Position numbers and translations under genes: made by a program. A stretch of DNA of 35,034 nucleotides from Pseudoalteromonas sp. S2755 (GTDB taxonomy: Bacteria > Pseudomonadota > Gammaproteobacteria > Enterobacterales > Alteromonadaceae). Below, one piece after another: positions 15,579 through 25,773 of this stretch; the first letter of the stretch is position 1; each line of letters opens with the position of its first letter. The DNA lies in the NCBI RefSeq assembly GCF_005886535.1, contig NZ_PNDS01000076.1:1-35034 (forward strand). Reading direction: 5' to 3'. The notes beneath the pieces are model-generated. The model searched no databases, was not told the origin of the DNA, and was given only the letters and a program-made list of their open reading frames with translations.

Positions 15579-15980
15579 TTGAAAAAAGTTATCACATTTG
15601 GAACCTTTGATGTATTCCACGTTGGTCATGTCAATATTTTAGAGCGAGCGAAGGCAATGGGTGATTATCTCATTGTGGGGATTTCATCAGATGAACTTAA
15701 CTTTGCGAAAAAGGGTAGAAATCCAATATACTCAATAGCAGATCGCCTAAAAATCATTAGCTCATTGCGATTTGTGGATGAGGTGTTTGTGGAGGAGTCT
15801 CTGGAGCTAAAAGCGCAATATATCAAAGACTTTGATGCTGATGTTCTGGTGATGGGTGATGATTGGAAAGACAAGTTCGATATATATAAAGATATCTGTG
15901 ATGTGGTTTATTTAGAGCGCACCCCATCAATTTCAACAACGGAAATAATAGAGGTCGTACGCAGACCCGAAGGAAAATAA
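15579..15980 (+). CDS. Cytidylyltransferase-fold protein (TagD/GCT-like)
   Basis: 133 residues from TTG 15579. MKKVITFGTFDVFHVGHVNI carries the HxGH nucleotide-binding motif, and the C-terminal region has SISTTEII, the second nucleotidyltransferase signature ([ST]-x-[ST]T.I). This matches glycerol-3-phosphate cytidylyltransferases, which make CDP-glycerol, and related small enzymes. Start: TTG at 15579 aligns with the family N terminus; an ATG at 15564 adds five residues and lacks a clear site. No teichoic-acid-like genes adjoin it; the next gene, a sulfurtransferase, starts 5 bases after the stop. Substrate cannot be decided here. Confidence 0.85.
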   Translation: MKKVITFGTFDVFHVGHVNILERAKAMGDYLIVGISSDELNFAKKGRNPIYSIADRLKIISSLRFVDEVFVEESLELKAQYIKDFDADVLVMGDDWKDKFDIYKDICDVVYLERTPSISTTEIIEVVRRPEGK

Positions 15981-15984
15981 TAGC

Positions 15985-16824
15985 ATGAAGCACGTGGTAG
16001 ATAGGGAATGGCTCTTTGCAAACCTCAGCAAAGTGAAAGTACTGGATGCTGGCATCGTGAAACCGGGTCAGTCGGGCCCTTATAACGCCCCTGCAATTAT
16101 TCAAGGCGCGCTGCGTTTTGATATTAGTGGCGCGCTAGCTAATCCCCATGCTACATCCCCCAATATGTGCTGCAGTCCAGCTCAATTTCAAGCAGAAATG
16201 CGACAGCTTGGTATCAACCAACATGATGTGTTAATCGCTTACGATGATAAGGGCATGTTTAGCGCTGCCAGAGCTTGGTATATGCTCAAAACGATGGGTC
16301 ATAAACAAGTCTATGTACTGGATGGCGGATTACCTGCTTGGTGTGAAAAACAATATCCTTTGAGTCAAACATACGCGCAAGTCCAACAAGCAGGAAACTT
16401 TGTCGCTGCATATGATGAAACAGCATTTGTTGATAAAGCGGCTGTGCTTAGTAATATTGACGCCGAACTGAGTTATCTATTCGATGCTAGAGGTGCAAAA
16501 CGCTTTACTGGTGAAGAGCTAGAACCTCGTGCAGATATGCGCAGCGGCCATGTGCCTAAAAGTAAAAACCTACCATATACGAGTTTGCTAAATGCCGATG
16601 GCTGCTTTAAACCTCTCACCGAGCTTGAAGTGCTGTATAGCGACTTATCAAAAGATAAAACTAAGCCTCTGATATTCTCTTGTGGCTCAGGTGTTACAGC
16701 TTGTATTTTAGCGCTGGTGGCTGACGAGCTAGGTTATAAACAGTTGACGGTATATGACGGCTCGTGGAGTGAATGGGGCGCTGATCCCGATGTGCCCGTT
16801 GAGACGAGTTATACCACTATTTAA
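15985..16824 (+). CDS. sseA: 3-mercaptopyruvate sulfurtransferase (tandem rhodanese)
   Basis: 279 residues, two rhodanese domains (about 5-125, inactive, and 150-275). The active loop is CGSGVTACI, and CG[ST]GV[TS] is the form of 3-mercaptopyruvate sulfurtransferases, whereas thiosulfate rhodaneses have CRxGxx. It transfers sulfur from 3-mercaptopyruvate to thiols or cyanide. The second domain has LFDARGAKRFTGE and HVPKSKNLPY as usual. It starts 5 bases after the preceding gene and ends before a strong terminator, so the two may be cotranscribed. Confidence 0.88.
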   Translation: MKHVVDREWLFANLSKVKVLDAGIVKPGQSGPYNAPAIIQGALRFDISGALANPHATSPNMCCSPAQFQAEMRQLGINQHDVLIAYDDKGMFSAARAWYMLKTMGHKQVYVLDGGLPAWCEKQYPLSQTYAQVQQAGNFVAAYDETAFVDKAAVLSNIDAELSYLFDARGAKRFTGEELEPRADMRSGHVPKSKNLPYTSLLNADGCFKPLTELEVLYSDLSKDKTKPLIFSCGSGVTACILALVADELGYKQLTVYDGSWSEWGADPDVPVETSYTTI

Positions 16825-16828
16825 TGTG

Positions 16829-16853
16829 AAAAAGGTGCCAATGGCACCTTTTT
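16829..16853. terminator. Bidirectional intrinsic terminator
   Basis: Perfect 11-bp stem AAAAAGGTGCC/GGCACCTTTTT with loop AAT, between sseA and the convergent fbp. Confidence 0.9.
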
Positions 16854-16891
16854 CATGTGTGAAACGAGCTATTTCCTCGCTTCAAAATAGA

Positions 16892-17860
16892 TCACTTATG
16901 ATAAGCAAGGCACGCTTCAACTTCATGCTTTGAGCCTAAGATAACACCAACGCGTTGGTGTATTTCTTCAGGTTGAATATCCAAAATGCGTTCACGACCT
17001 GTGTGGGCGATACCGCCAGCTTGCTCGACAAGCATCGCCATTGGATTGGCTTCGTAAAGTAGGCGAAGTTTAAATGGCTTGTTTGGATCTTTACGATCTT
17101 CTGGGTAAGTGAATAGTCCGCCACGGCATAATACGCGGTGAACATCGCCAACCATTGCCGCAATCCAGCGCATATTGAAGTTTTTACCGCGCGGTCCGGT
17201 TTCACCTTCAAGTAGATCGGCAATGTAGTTTTGCATTGCAGGGGTCCAGTGGCGCTGGTTTGAAGCGTTGATGGCAAACTCTTTGGTGTCTTCTGGAATG
17301 GCTGCAAAGTCTTGCGTGAGTAGGAAGCTACCGTGTGTTTTGTCCAGCGTAAACAAGCGAGTTCCCTTGCCTGTTGATAGCGCTAACATGGTTGATGGGC
17401 CATATAACACATAACCCGCTGCTACTTGTTTATGACCCGGCTGCATAAAGATCGCAGGATCGCTAGGATCTGAACCTTCAGGGGCTTCCATAATAGAGAA
17501 AATAGTACCAACTAGTGAGTTAATGTCGGTATTGGATGAACCATCTAACGGATCGAAAGCGACAATATAGTTCGCTTTTGGATTGCCGGCGACGGTGTAA
17601 TCTTCTTCTTCAGAAGCGATAGCTTTGACATAGCCAGATTCAAGCAAAATATCTTTCAATAGTTGATTTGAAAGTACATCGAGCTTTTTTTGCGTTTCAC
17701 CTTGAATGTTCTCATCTAAGGTTGAACCTAATACACCTGAAAGTGCACCTTGGCCAACACGGAACGATATTTCTTTACATGCCGCGAGAATGGTTCGAAT
17801 TAGAGAAACCAACTCACGAGAACAACCATCTTCAATTAACACCGGAGGGAGTCTACGCAT
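16892..17860 (-). CDS. fbp: Fructose-1,6-bisphosphatase class I
   Basis: 322 residues. Catalyses the hydrolysis of fructose 1,6-bisphosphate in gluconeogenesis. The metal and phosphate site [13 protein letters not shown] (residues about 103-115) is intact, with SEEED-like acidic stretch (ASEEEDY) upstream, and [20 protein letters not shown] plus the EQAGG stretch as expected. AGGA lies 8 bases before the ATG. It diverges from the metalloprotease gene at 18015. Confidence 0.96.
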   Translation of the reverse strand: MRRLPPVLIEDGCSRELVSLIRTILAACKEISFRVGQGALSGVLGSTLDENIQGETQKKLDVLSNQLLKDILLESGYVKAIASEEEDYTVAGNPKANYIVAFDPLDGSSNTDINSLVGTIFSIMEAPEGSDPSDPAIFMQPGHKQVAAGYVLYGPSTMLALSTGKGTRLFTLDKTHGSFLLTQDFAAIPEDTKEFAINASNQRHWTPAMQNYIADLLEGETGPRGKNFNMRWIAAMVGDVHRVLCRGGLFTYPEDRKDPNKPFKLRLLYEANPMAMLVEQAGGIAHTGRERILDIQPEEIHQRVGVILGSKHEVEACLAYHK

Positions 17861-17951
17861 TTTTTAAATCCTGATCACCTTGTGTTTATGGCAATAAATA
17901 GTGTGAGAGGTGCCATAAACAGCGCTGTAATTCGTCTTGAAAGACTGTAAA

Positions 17952-17973
17952 TTGTATACGATTTCATATACAA
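17952..17973. promoter_or_regulatory. Inverted-repeat operator candidate
   Basis: TTGTATA-N8-TATACAA, a perfect 7-bp inverted repeat in the 154-base divergent region between fbp and the metalloprotease gene. Its centre is about 52 bases before the metalloprotease start. The half-sites are of a kind bound by GntR-like regulators, but no regulator gene is near. Confidence 0.45.
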
Positions 17974-18014
17974 CTGGGGTTAAGCCTCAAAACCATAAAT
18001 AACAAAGAGCAGCC

Positions 18015-20438
18015 ATGAGAAAAATAACGTGCTTCACTCAAACTGTATCCGCTTTGCTACTGTGTATGATAACTCAAGCACACGCAGCAATTAAGTCTAT
18101 TGATGAATTTACTGCCAGTTTTAATCATCATCCCGGTTTTTACGCCTTCTATAGCGATGATTCGAGCGGCAAATTGTACTTAGACATCGACAAACTAGAC
18201 GTCCCTTTCTTGTTACAGCATAGTTTACCTTATGGTGTGGGTTCGAATGATATCGGTTTAGACCGCGGTCAGCTAGGCGGTACGCACTTAGTTCAGTTTG
18301 AACGTTTTGGTGATAAGGTGATGCTGCGTGCTATCAATACTTATTATCGCGCCAGTGCGAATAATATGGCCGAAAAGCAAAGCGTTAAAGAGGCTTTTGC
18401 TTCAAGCATTCTACACGGGTTCAACGTGGTTGCAGAAGATAAAGACAGTGTGTTGATTGACTACACGCCTTATCTACTCAGCGACGTGCATGGCGTGTCT
18501 CGCACGTTGGCAAATCGTAATCAAGGTAGTTTTAGCTTAGACCCAAGCCGCAGCGCTGTGTTTATGCCGCGTTCAAAGGCATTTGTTAAAAATACAGAAC
18601 TTGAAGCCGTGTTGACATTCAAAGGTACAAAGCCCGGTGAATATGTACGTCAGGTGAGTGCAGATCCTTATGCGCTTACGGTACATCAGCACCATTCTTT
18701 AATTGAGCTGCCTAATGATAACTACCAGCCACGTGCGTTTCATCCGCAATCGGGTTATTGGAGTATAGAGCATAAAGACTACTCAGCGCCGCTTGGACAG
18801 TCAATGTTTGTGCGTTATATTCCTCGCCACCGCTTACAGAAAAAAGACCCAACTGCACAAGTCTCGGAGGCCGTAGAGCCAATCATTTACTACCTTGACC
18901 CTGGCGTACCTGAGCCGGTCAAAACTGCATTACTTGATGGTGCTAAATGGTGGGATCAAGCATTTGAAGCTGCGGGTTACAAAAATGCGTTTCAAGTCAA
19001 AGTACTTCCTGAAAATGCCGATCCGATGGATATTCGCTACAACGTGATCCAATGGGTGCATCGCGCTACTCGAGGGTGGTCATATGGCGCGTCGGTGATA
19101 GACCCGCGTACCGGTGAAATTTTAAAAGGTCACGTGACGCTAGGCTCGCTGCGTGTCCGTCAAGATATTCTTATCGCCGAAGCACTTTCTGCGCCATTTG
19201 TTGAGGGTAATGAAGTGACTGAGCGACTTCATGCTATGGCGCTAGACCGTATTCGTCAGTTGAGTGCACATGAAATTGGCCACACGTTGGGCATTGCACA
19301 CAACTTCTCAGCGTCGGTAAAGGATCGCGCGTCAGTCATGGACTATCCACATCCACTAGTAGGATTTGAAAATGGCCAACTTGATATTACCAAGGGTTAC
19401 GCAAAAGGCATGGGCGCGTGGGATACGCAAGTGATTAAATATGGTTATAGTGATTTCGGTGACGCTGATGAAGCCACTGAGCTTGCAGCTATTCTCGCTG
19501 AAAATAAGGCGCAAGGGCTTGAGTTTATCTCTGATTCAGACGCCAGAGCACAGGGCGGAGCGCATCCAACGGCGCACCTTTGGGATAATGGGGCAGATCC
19601 CGCAGCCGAATTACTGCGTGTTCTGGATGTCCGCAAGCAGGCGTTGAATAGCTTTGGTATTCACAGTATTCAAAAAGGAGTTGCTCTGTCGCAGCTAGAG
19701 GAGAAGCTGGTCCCACTGTATCTTTTCCACCGTTACCAAGTTGAAGCCGCAGTAAAACTGATTGGTGGCGTGGACTATGACTATGAAGTCCGTGGTGACG
19801 AGGTGATAAAAGGCGCGAAAGTCGTGGCTAAAGAGGTACAGCAAAATGCAGCCAATGCGCTTTTGAGTACGCTCTCACCTGCGGCGTTGACTATTCCTGA
19901 CTCTATTTTGGCGTTAATACCTCCTAAGGCTTACGGTGAGTACAAAACTCGCGAAAGTATTAAAGGGAGAACAGGGCTAACTCTCGATGCGATGGCATTA
20001 CCAGAAGTTGCCGCACTCCATAGCCTTGACTTGCTGCTTAATCCACAGCGATTAAATCGTCTTGCACAGCAGCATGCACGCGATACTCAATATTTTGGTA
20101 CTCAAGCACTTTTAGATGCTTTATATCAGCAGGTATTTGCTCAATCAGGCAGCAAAGGTATGGCTCAAAAGCTACAGCAACGAGTCCAATACCTAAGTGT
20201 AACTAAGCTTGTAAAACTGAGTAACAACGATACAGTCGAACCTGAAGTGCAAGCGCAGTTAAAGTTTTATTTAGCAAAAGTTGCGAAAGACTTTAATCAG
20301 TCGTCGGTATTTAGCGATGTTGCTTTTGAGCAAGCGTTTAAACATATGCTCGCACAGCAAATCAATCACTACTTAGATTCAGGAGAGTGGCCTGAAAGCT
20401 TTAAGGCGCTTGAAATGCCGCCAGGCTCACCAATCTAG
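18015..20438 (+). CDS. Large exported zinc metalloprotease (DUF5117/DUF4953)
   Basis: 807 residues. Signal peptide to about THAHAA/IKS. The N-terminal half matches DUF5117 by its LPYGVGSNDIGLDRGQ and GSFSLDPSRSAVFMPRSK features; the zincin domain carries HEIGHTLGIAHNF at residue 419, i.e. HExxHxxGxxH with three zinc His and the catalytic Glu, and SVMDYPHP as Met-turn. The C-terminal 350 residues are helical. Such proteins are exported and thought to act in the periplasm or outside; substrates are unknown. It is monocistronic, with its own terminator. Confidence 0.85.
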   Translation: MRKITCFTQTVSALLLCMITQAHAAIKSIDEFTASFNHHPGFYAFYSDDSSGKLYLDIDKLDVPFLLQHSLPYGVGSNDIGLDRGQLGGTHLVQFERFGDKVMLRAINTYYRASANNMAEKQSVKEAFASSILHGFNVVAEDKDSVLIDYTPYLLSDVHGVSRTLANRNQGSFSLDPSRSAVFMPRSKAFVKNTELEAVLTFKGTKPGEYVRQVSADPYALTVHQHHSLIELPNDNYQPRAFHPQSGYWSIEHKDYSAPLGQSMFVRYIPRHRLQKKDPTAQVSEAVEPIIYYLDPGVPEPVKTALLDGAKWWDQAFEAAGYKNAFQVKVLPENADPMDIRYNVIQWVHRATRGWSYGASVIDPRTGEILKGHVTLGSLRVRQDILIAEALSAPFVEGNEVTERLHAMALDRIRQLSAHEIGHTLGIAHNFSASVKDRASVMDYPHPLVGFENGQLDITKGYAKGMGAWDTQVIKYGYSDFGDADEATELAAILAENKAQGLEFISDSDARAQGGAHPTAHLWDNGADPAAELLRVLDVRKQALNSFGIHSIQKGVALSQLEEKLVPLYLFHRYQVEAAVKLIGGVDYDYEVRGDEVIKGAKVVAKEVQQNAANALLSTLSPAALTIPDSILALIPPKAYGEYKTRESIKGRTGLTLDAMALPEVAALHSLDLLLNPQRLNRLAQQHARDTQYFGTQALLDALYQQVFAQSGSKGMAQKLQQRVQYLSVTKLVKLSNNDTVEPEVQAQLKFYLAKVAKDFNQSSVFSDVAFEQAFKHMLAQQINHYLDSGEWPESFKALEMPPGSPI

Positions 20439-20455
20439 CCTTTAAAGCAAAGCTG

Positions 20456-20487
20456 AAAAAAGGGCGCTCGAGTGAGCGCCCTTTTTA
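20456..20487. terminator. Bidirectional intrinsic terminator
   Basis: Stem AAAGGGCGCTC/GAGCGCCCTTT with loop GAGT, flanked by A and T runs; serves the metalloprotease gene and the convergent argE. Confidence 0.9.
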
Positions 20488-20494
20488 GTTATAA

Positions 20495-21643
20495 TTAAGT
20501 AAAGCAACTTTCTCTTATTAGCTGCTTAATTATATCCTGACTTGGCTGGATTTTTTCCATTGCTAAAAACTCGTTGGGTTGGTGTGCTTGATTAATGGAA
20601 CCTGGTCCCATAACGATAGTTTCGCAGCCTAGCTGCTGTAGAAAAGGAGCTTCGGTACAATAGTTTACCGCAATTGCTTGTTGTCCTGACAGGCGCTCAG
20701 CCATTTTCACTAAAGCAGAATCCGTTGAGCCGGTAAAAGCCGGAATGGGCTCGTGCATATCTATAACCGAGACACTATTTGGATAATGTGTATTGATGGG
20801 AGCCACCGCTGCCGTAAGCATGGCTTGTAGTTCCTTGATACTCAGACCAGGCAAAGGACGCATATCAATATGTAGTTCACAACAGCCACAAATACGGTTG
20901 GCATTGTCGCCGCCATGAATGTGTCCGAGGTTTAAAGTTGGGTAAGGAATAGCAAAATGTGGAGTTGAATATTTATTCTTTAATTCTTCTCTTAACTTTA
21001 ATAAATTTGCAATCACCTGGTGCATGATTTCAATGGCATTTAAGCCGCGCTCTGGATCTGAGCTATGGCCTGAACGACCAACGATACGGATGGCGGTCGT
21101 CATATGCCCTTTGTGGGTAAATACCGGCACCATATCAGTGGGTTCACCAATAATACAGCGCGCCGGTTTCAAGCTTGGATGTTTAGCAATTTCCTGAGCG
21201 CCAGCCATAGTAGTTTCTTCATCGGCGGTGGCTAAAATCATGATAGGAGCACTTTGCTGTAATTCATCAAGCTCTGAGATTGCATTCAATATGAAAGCAA
21301 AAAAACCTTTCATATCAATGCTTCCAAGACCATATAATTTATTATCTTGCTCGCTTAACTTAAAAGGATCAAATTGCCAGCGGCTATCGTCGAAGGGAAC
21401 TGTATCCGTGTGGCCGGCCAACATTAATCCTCCATTGCCGCTACCTCGTCTTGCAATTAGATTATATTTTCCTTTTACATGTTCAAGCTCTGTTACTTCG
21501 ACGGTAAACCCTAACGTTTCGCACCACTGTGCGAGTAGCTGGATCACATTCTGATTACTCATGTTGAGACTTTCTTCTAATGCACTGATAGATGGCGCGG
21601 CGATCAGTTGCTGATACATTTCCATAAAAGCGGGCAATTTCAT
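20495..21643 (-). CDS. argE: Acetylornithine deacetylase
   Basis: 382 residues, M20 metallopeptidase family. Removes the acetyl group from N-acetylornithine in the linear arginine pathway. Seen: metal-ligand region [28 protein letters not shown], the catalytic acidic [26 protein letters not shown], and [18 protein letters not shown] in the dimerisation lid. AGGAA lies before the ATG. It diverges from argC, with an ArgR box between, as in E. coli. Confidence 0.95.
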   Translation of the reverse strand: MKLPAFMEMYQQLIAAPSISALEESLNMSNQNVIQLLAQWCETLGFTVEVTELEHVKGKYNLIARRGSGNGGLMLAGHTDTVPFDDSRWQFDPFKLSEQDNKLYGLGSIDMKGFFAFILNAISELDELQQSAPIMILATADEETTMAGAQEIAKHPSLKPARCIIGEPTDMVPVFTHKGHMTTAIRIVGRSGHSSDPERGLNAIEIMHQVIANLLKLREELKNKYSTPHFAIPYPTLNLGHIHGGDNANRICGCCELHIDMRPLPGLSIKELQAMLTAAVAPINTHYPNSVSVIDMHEPIPAFTGSTDSALVKMAERLSGQQAIAVNYCTEAPFLQQLGCETIVMGPGSINQAHQPNEFLAMEKIQPSQDIIKQLIRESCFT

Positions 21644-21701
21644 AAAAATTCCTAAAATACTTATTCAAAGTTCTTGCATAAAAATATAAAGATGTTTAGA
21701 G

Positions 21702-21715
21702 TGAATATCAATTCA
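21702..21715. promoter_or_regulatory. ARG box (ArgR operator) between argE and argC
   Basis: TGAATATCAATTCA, near-perfect match to the consensus TGAAT-N4-ATTCA. Weaker candidates are TGCATAAAAATATA (21675) and the region from 21721. ArgR bound here would repress both divergent genes. Confidence 0.85.
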
Positions 21716-21816
21716 CTTTTTTAGCATAAATATATTTTGGGGCAGCAATGCGACGATTTGACTTCAACAATTAGCAGAACCAATCCTAATCAAACTTTTT
21801 TAATCTTGAGAACACT

Positions 21817-22830
21817 ATGTTGAAAGTATCTATAATCGGAGCGAGCGGCTACAGTGGCGCTGAGCTTGCTAAGCTGGTTGCCAAGCATCCTGCTTTCACT
21901 CTTGCGCATTGCTTTGTATCTGAGCAAAGCTTAGACAAACACAAATTCATCAGTGATTTATATCCAGAATATTCGGGCTTGCTCGATATTGAGCTGCAAC
22001 CCTTAAATGAGCAAGCTTTTTCGTTGATAGAGCAATCATCGGATTACGTGTGCTTATGCACGGATCACAAGGTTAGTGTGGAGCTTGCACCGGTATTTTT
22101 ACAGATGGGCAAACGGGTTTTTGACCTATCTGGAGGTTACCGTTTATCTAGCAATGAAGACTACGAAAATTACTACGGTTTTTCTCACCCACATCAAGAC
22201 TGGTTAGCGCAAGCGCAATACGGGCTAGCTGAATGGTACGGCGATGCTATTAAAACGGCAAAGTTAGTGGCGGTCGCGGGCTGCTATCCGACTGCGGCAC
22301 TCAATGCACTCAAGCCATTACAACAAGCTGATTTGATAACAGAGCAACCAGTTATCATCAATGCTGTTTCTGGTGTGACTGGCGCGGGTAGAAAAGCGAA
22401 TGTCGCCACACACTTTTGCGAAGTATCACTCACACCATACGGCTTGTTTACACACAGACATAGTCCAGAAATAGAAAAATACCTTGAACACCCAGTGTTG
22501 TTTACACCGCATTTAGGGAATTTTAAGCGTGGTATTTTAGAAACGATCTACATCACTCTGAAAGAAAATGTCACACCAAATCAAGTTGATGCCGCTTACC
22601 AAGTACTTGCCGATGAACCGCTGATCAGACTAAAGGGGAGTCAACTTCCATCAATCAAAGCTGTTGAAAATCAGCCTTTTGTTGATATTGGTTGGCAGCA
22701 AAAGGGCAATCAACTGATCGTGGTTGTCGCGATTGATAATTTGCTTAAAGGGGCTGCAGGCCAAGCATTACAGTGTATGAACTTGGCAGCGGGACTTGAG
22801 CATTATCAAGGTTTAGGAGTATCAGCATGA
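21817..22830 (+). CDS. argC: N-acetyl-gamma-glutamyl-phosphate reductase
   Basis: 337 residues. Reduces N-acetylglutamyl phosphate with NADPH. N-terminal nucleotide motif IIGASGYSGAEL, catalytic Cys in VAVAGCYPTAA, and downstream SGVTGAGRKA as in all ArgC. Its stop overlaps the argB start (ATGA at 22827). First gene of argCBFGH. Confidence 0.96.
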   Translation: MLKVSIIGASGYSGAELAKLVAKHPAFTLAHCFVSEQSLDKHKFISDLYPEYSGLLDIELQPLNEQAFSLIEQSSDYVCLCTDHKVSVELAPVFLQMGKRVFDLSGGYRLSSNEDYENYYGFSHPHQDWLAQAQYGLAEWYGDAIKTAKLVAVAGCYPTAALNALKPLQQADLITEQPVIINAVSGVTGAGRKANVATHFCEVSLTPYGLFTHRHSPEIEKYLEHPVLFTPHLGNFKRGILETIYITLKENVTPNQVDAAYQVLADEPLIRLKGSQLPSIKAVENQPFVDIGWQQKGNQLIVVVAIDNLLKGAAGQALQCMNLAAGLEHYQGLGVSA

Positions 22831-23606
22831 GCAAACAAACTTGGGTGATAAAGCTAGGTGGTGCGGTGTTGAATCAAGTGGGGGCAGCGCAAGCGTTGTT
22901 TTCAGCTATCAAGCAAATTCAACTGGATGCACCACACAAGCAGTTTGTGATTGTTCATGGTGGTGGGGCGCTAGTTGATAAGTGGTTGAGTGATGCCGGT
23001 TTTGCTACTGCAAAACATCAAGGACTGCGGATCAGTCCGCAAGAGCAAATGCCGTATATTGTTGGTGCACTTGCAGGCTGTGCTAACAAGCAACTGATGG
23101 CGGACGCCATAAACGCCACGCTTAAGCCCGTTGGACTGTGCTTATATGATGCAGGATTTAGCACAACTCAAAAACTTAAAGCGCTTGGCCGTGTGGGTAG
23201 CTGTGAAGCAAGTGAAGGCGGCATGCTTGAAGCGGTGTTGGAGTTTGACAGGTTGCCTATTGTCAGTTCAGTTGGTATTGGCGCTGACGGCCATTTATAC
23301 AACGTGAATGCGGATGAAGCCGCGGCTGCTATCGCCAGTAAACTTGGTGCAGAACTTATTTTTATGACAGATGTTGAGGCGGTACTTGATGGCGATAAAC
23401 AGCCATTAAATCAACTTAACGCAGAACAGATTTCAACGTTAATCGCGCAAAAGGTCATTGTGGGCGGGATGGAGGTCAAAGTTAAGACCAGTCTTCACGC
23501 TGCCCAACACTTACGACGAGGGGTGTACATCTCTAGCTGGCAAAAGCCAGAAAACTTAATTGCGTTGCTCAATGGTGAGCACGTAGGTACACAAATTCTG
23601 CCGTAG
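22827..23606 (+). CDS. argB: Acetylglutamate kinase
   Basis: 259 residues, the short form of the amino acid kinase family. Phosphorylates N-acetylglutamate. Seen: VIKLGGAVL with the ATP-binding Lys and GG, VHGGGALVDKWL, and NVNADEAAAAIASKL. The short length without an N-terminal helix suggests the arginine-insensitive type typical of enterics, as feedback is normally at NAGS. Start overlaps the argC stop. Confidence 0.95.
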   Translation: MSKQTWVIKLGGAVLNQVGAAQALFSAIKQIQLDAPHKQFVIVHGGGALVDKWLSDAGFATAKHQGLRISPQEQMPYIVGALAGCANKQLMADAINATLKPVGLCLYDAGFSTTQKLKALGRVGSCEASEGGMLEAVLEFDRLPIVSSVGIGADGHLYNVNADEAAAAIASKLGAELIFMTDVEAVLDGDKQPLNQLNAEQISTLIAQKVIVGGMEVKVKTSLHAAQHLRRGVYISSWQKPENLIALLNGEHVGTQILP

Positions 23607-23615
23607 GAAAACATC

Positions 23616-24536
23616 ATGACTAAGCACTTTTTAACTGGTTTGGAATTAGACCAAACTAAAGTTTTGAACTTATTAAAGCTTGCAAAAAATATTAAAAATC
23701 AACCGCAAGAATATAACCAAGCCTTAGCTGGCAAGTCGATAGTCACGCTATTTGAAAAGCCGAGCTTAAGAACACGGCTGTCGTTCGATATCGGTATTCA
23801 TAAACTGGGCGGCCATGCTGTGTATTTAGATCAGCAAAATGGCGCAATGGGGGCGCGTGAATCCGTAAAAGATTTTGCGCTTAATATTTCGACTTGGGGC
23901 GATGGCCTTGTGGCTCGCGTAAATCACCATAGCACGCTCGAGACGCTCGCTGAGTTTTCGTCGGTGCCTGTTGTGAATAGCCTATGTGATTTATATCACC
24001 CTTGCCAAGCGTTGGCTGATTTTCTCACCTTATTTGAAACCTATGACGATGTCAGCCAGATCAAAATCGCTTACCTCGGTGAAGGCAATAACGTAACACA
24101 TTCGTTAATGTTGCTTGCGGCAACATTAGGCACTGATTTTGTGGCGGTTTGTCCTAAAGGCCATTCTCCAGATGCACAAATTGTTAAGCAAGCTGAGCAA
24201 ATTGCAGCGGTAAATGGTGCCTCGGTTCTGGTCAGTGATCGGGTAGAAGCCGCGGCTGGCGCCAATGTGCTCTACGCTGATACTTGGGTTTCGATGGGGA
24301 ATAAAACGCCACTTGAACAGGTGAAAGACACCTTTATGCCATATCAAATCAACCAACAATTGGTTGAAGCGTGTGGCGCACAAACCATTTTGCATTGCCA
24401 GCCAGCACATCGTGAGTTTGAAATTACTTCCGAAGTGATGGACGGGCCAAAGTCAAAGATTATTCAACAAGCTGAAAACCGCATGCATGCCCAAAACGCA
24501 TTGCTGGTATCGCTGTTAAACAAAGATTACGTTTGA
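23616..24536 (+). CDS. argF: Ornithine carbamoyltransferase
   Basis: 306 residues. Makes citrulline from ornithine and carbamoyl phosphate. Carbamoyl phosphate loop is [11 protein letters not shown] rather than the usual [20 protein letters not shown] and SMG are present, and the second active site reads [12 protein letters not shown] where HCLPAHR is usual. The DTWVSMG segment supports ornithine, not acetylornithine, as substrate. Ten bases after argB, GGAA-type site before the ATG. Confidence 0.92.
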   Translation: MTKHFLTGLELDQTKVLNLLKLAKNIKNQPQEYNQALAGKSIVTLFEKPSLRTRLSFDIGIHKLGGHAVYLDQQNGAMGARESVKDFALNISTWGDGLVARVNHHSTLETLAEFSSVPVVNSLCDLYHPCQALADFLTLFETYDDVSQIKIAYLGEGNNVTHSLMLLAATLGTDFVAVCPKGHSPDAQIVKQAEQIAAVNGASVLVSDRVEAAAGANVLYADTWVSMGNKTPLEQVKDTFMPYQINQQLVEACGAQTILHCQPAHREFEITSEVMDGPKSKIIQQAENRMHAQNALLVSLLNKDYV

Positions 24537-24547
24537 GGTTAAAGAAC

Positions 24548-25759
24548 ATGAGCAAGATTAAAAAAGTGGTACTGGCTTACTCTGGTGGATTAGACACATC
24601 AGCGATTGTACCATGGTTAAAAGAGAATTACGGTTGTGAAGTTGTCGCCTTTGTTGCCGATGTAGGTCAGGGTGAAGAAGAATTGGTTGGGGTTGAAGAA
24701 AAGGCAATCGCATCGGGTGCCTCTGAGTGCTATATCGTCGATTTAAAAGAGGAAATGGTTAGCGACTACATTTATCCAACTCTTAAAACTGGCGCTATCT
24801 ATGAAGGGACATATTTACTGGGTACTTCAATGGCGCGTCCTATTATCGCCAAAGCACAAGTTGAAATCGCCCGTAAAGTTGGCGCGGATGCACTTTCTCA
24901 TGGTTGTACTGGCAAGGGGAACGATCAGGTTCGTTTTGAATCTTGCTTCTCAGCGCTTGCGCCTGATCTTAAAGTGATTGCACCATGGCGTGAATGGTCG
25001 TTATCAAGTCGTGAATCGCTGCTTGACTATTTGGCTGAGCGTAATATCCCTTGTGCAGCCTCCGCCACCAAAATTTACAGTCGTGATGCCAATGCTTGGC
25101 ATATTTCCCACGAAGGTGGTGAATTGGAAGATCCATGGAATGAGCCAAGCGATCAGGTTTGGACCATGACTAACTCTCCAGAAGCCGCACCGGATCAGCC
25201 TGAATATGTGTCTGTATTAATCGAAAAGGGTGAAATCACCGGTGTTAACGGTGAGCGTTATAGTCCTTATCAGTGTCTAGTTAAGTTAAACGAGATTGCA
25301 GCACCGCATGGTGTTGGTCGTGTGGATATCGTTGAAAACCGCCTAGTCGGCATGAAATCTCGTGGCTGTTATGAAACGCCGGGAGGCACTGTGATGATGG
25401 CTGCGTTACAAGCGATTGATGAGCTGATCTTAGACAAATCTTGTCGTAAATGGAAAACCGCGCTTAGCGAAGAGTTTGCGCACTTAGTTTATGACGGTCG
25501 CTGGTTTACCCCACTGAAAGATTCAATTCTAGCTGCCGCAGAGTCTTTCGCACAGCAGGCAACTGGCGAGGTGGTGCTTAAACTTTATAAAGGCCATGTA
25601 CATGCAGTGCAAAAGCAATCAATCAATAGCTTGTATAGCGAAGATTTTGCCACATTTGGTGAAGATGACGTATATGACCAATCTCATGCGGAGGGATTCA
25701 TTCGTCTATTCTCATTATCTAGCCGGATAGCGGCGTTAAACAAGCAAAAGCAGTCTTAA
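24548..25759 (+). CDS. argG: Argininosuccinate synthase
   Basis: 403 residues. ATP-pyrophosphatase motif [15 protein letters not shown] at the N terminus, then [13 protein letters not shown] and [18 protein letters not shown] ([20 protein letters not shown] here). Joins citrulline and aspartate. ATG at 24548 follows GAGG, 11 bases after argF ends; the longer TTG reading overlaps argF and adds only five residues. Confidence 0.97.
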   Translation: MSKIKKVVLAYSGGLDTSAIVPWLKENYGCEVVAFVADVGQGEEELVGVEEKAIASGASECYIVDLKEEMVSDYIYPTLKTGAIYEGTYLLGTSMARPIIAKAQVEIARKVGADALSHGCTGKGNDQVRFESCFSALAPDLKVIAPWREWSLSSRESLLDYLAERNIPCAASATKIYSRDANAWHISHEGGELEDPWNEPSDQVWTMTNSPEAAPDQPEYVSVLIEKGEITGVNGERYSPYQCLVKLNEIAAPHGVGRVDIVENRLVGMKSRGCYETPGGTVMMAALQAIDELILDKSCRKWKTALSEEFAHLVYDGRWFTPLKDSILAAAESFAQQATGEVVLKLYKGHVHAVQKQSINSLYSEDFATFGEDDVYDQSHAEGFIRLFSLSSRIAALNKQKQS

Positions 25760-25773
25760 GGTAGGAGAGCGAG

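Noticed and set aside
23616..24536. N-acetylornithine carbamoyltransferase
   Set aside because: argE in the same cluster and the SMG ornithine motif support ordinary OTC.
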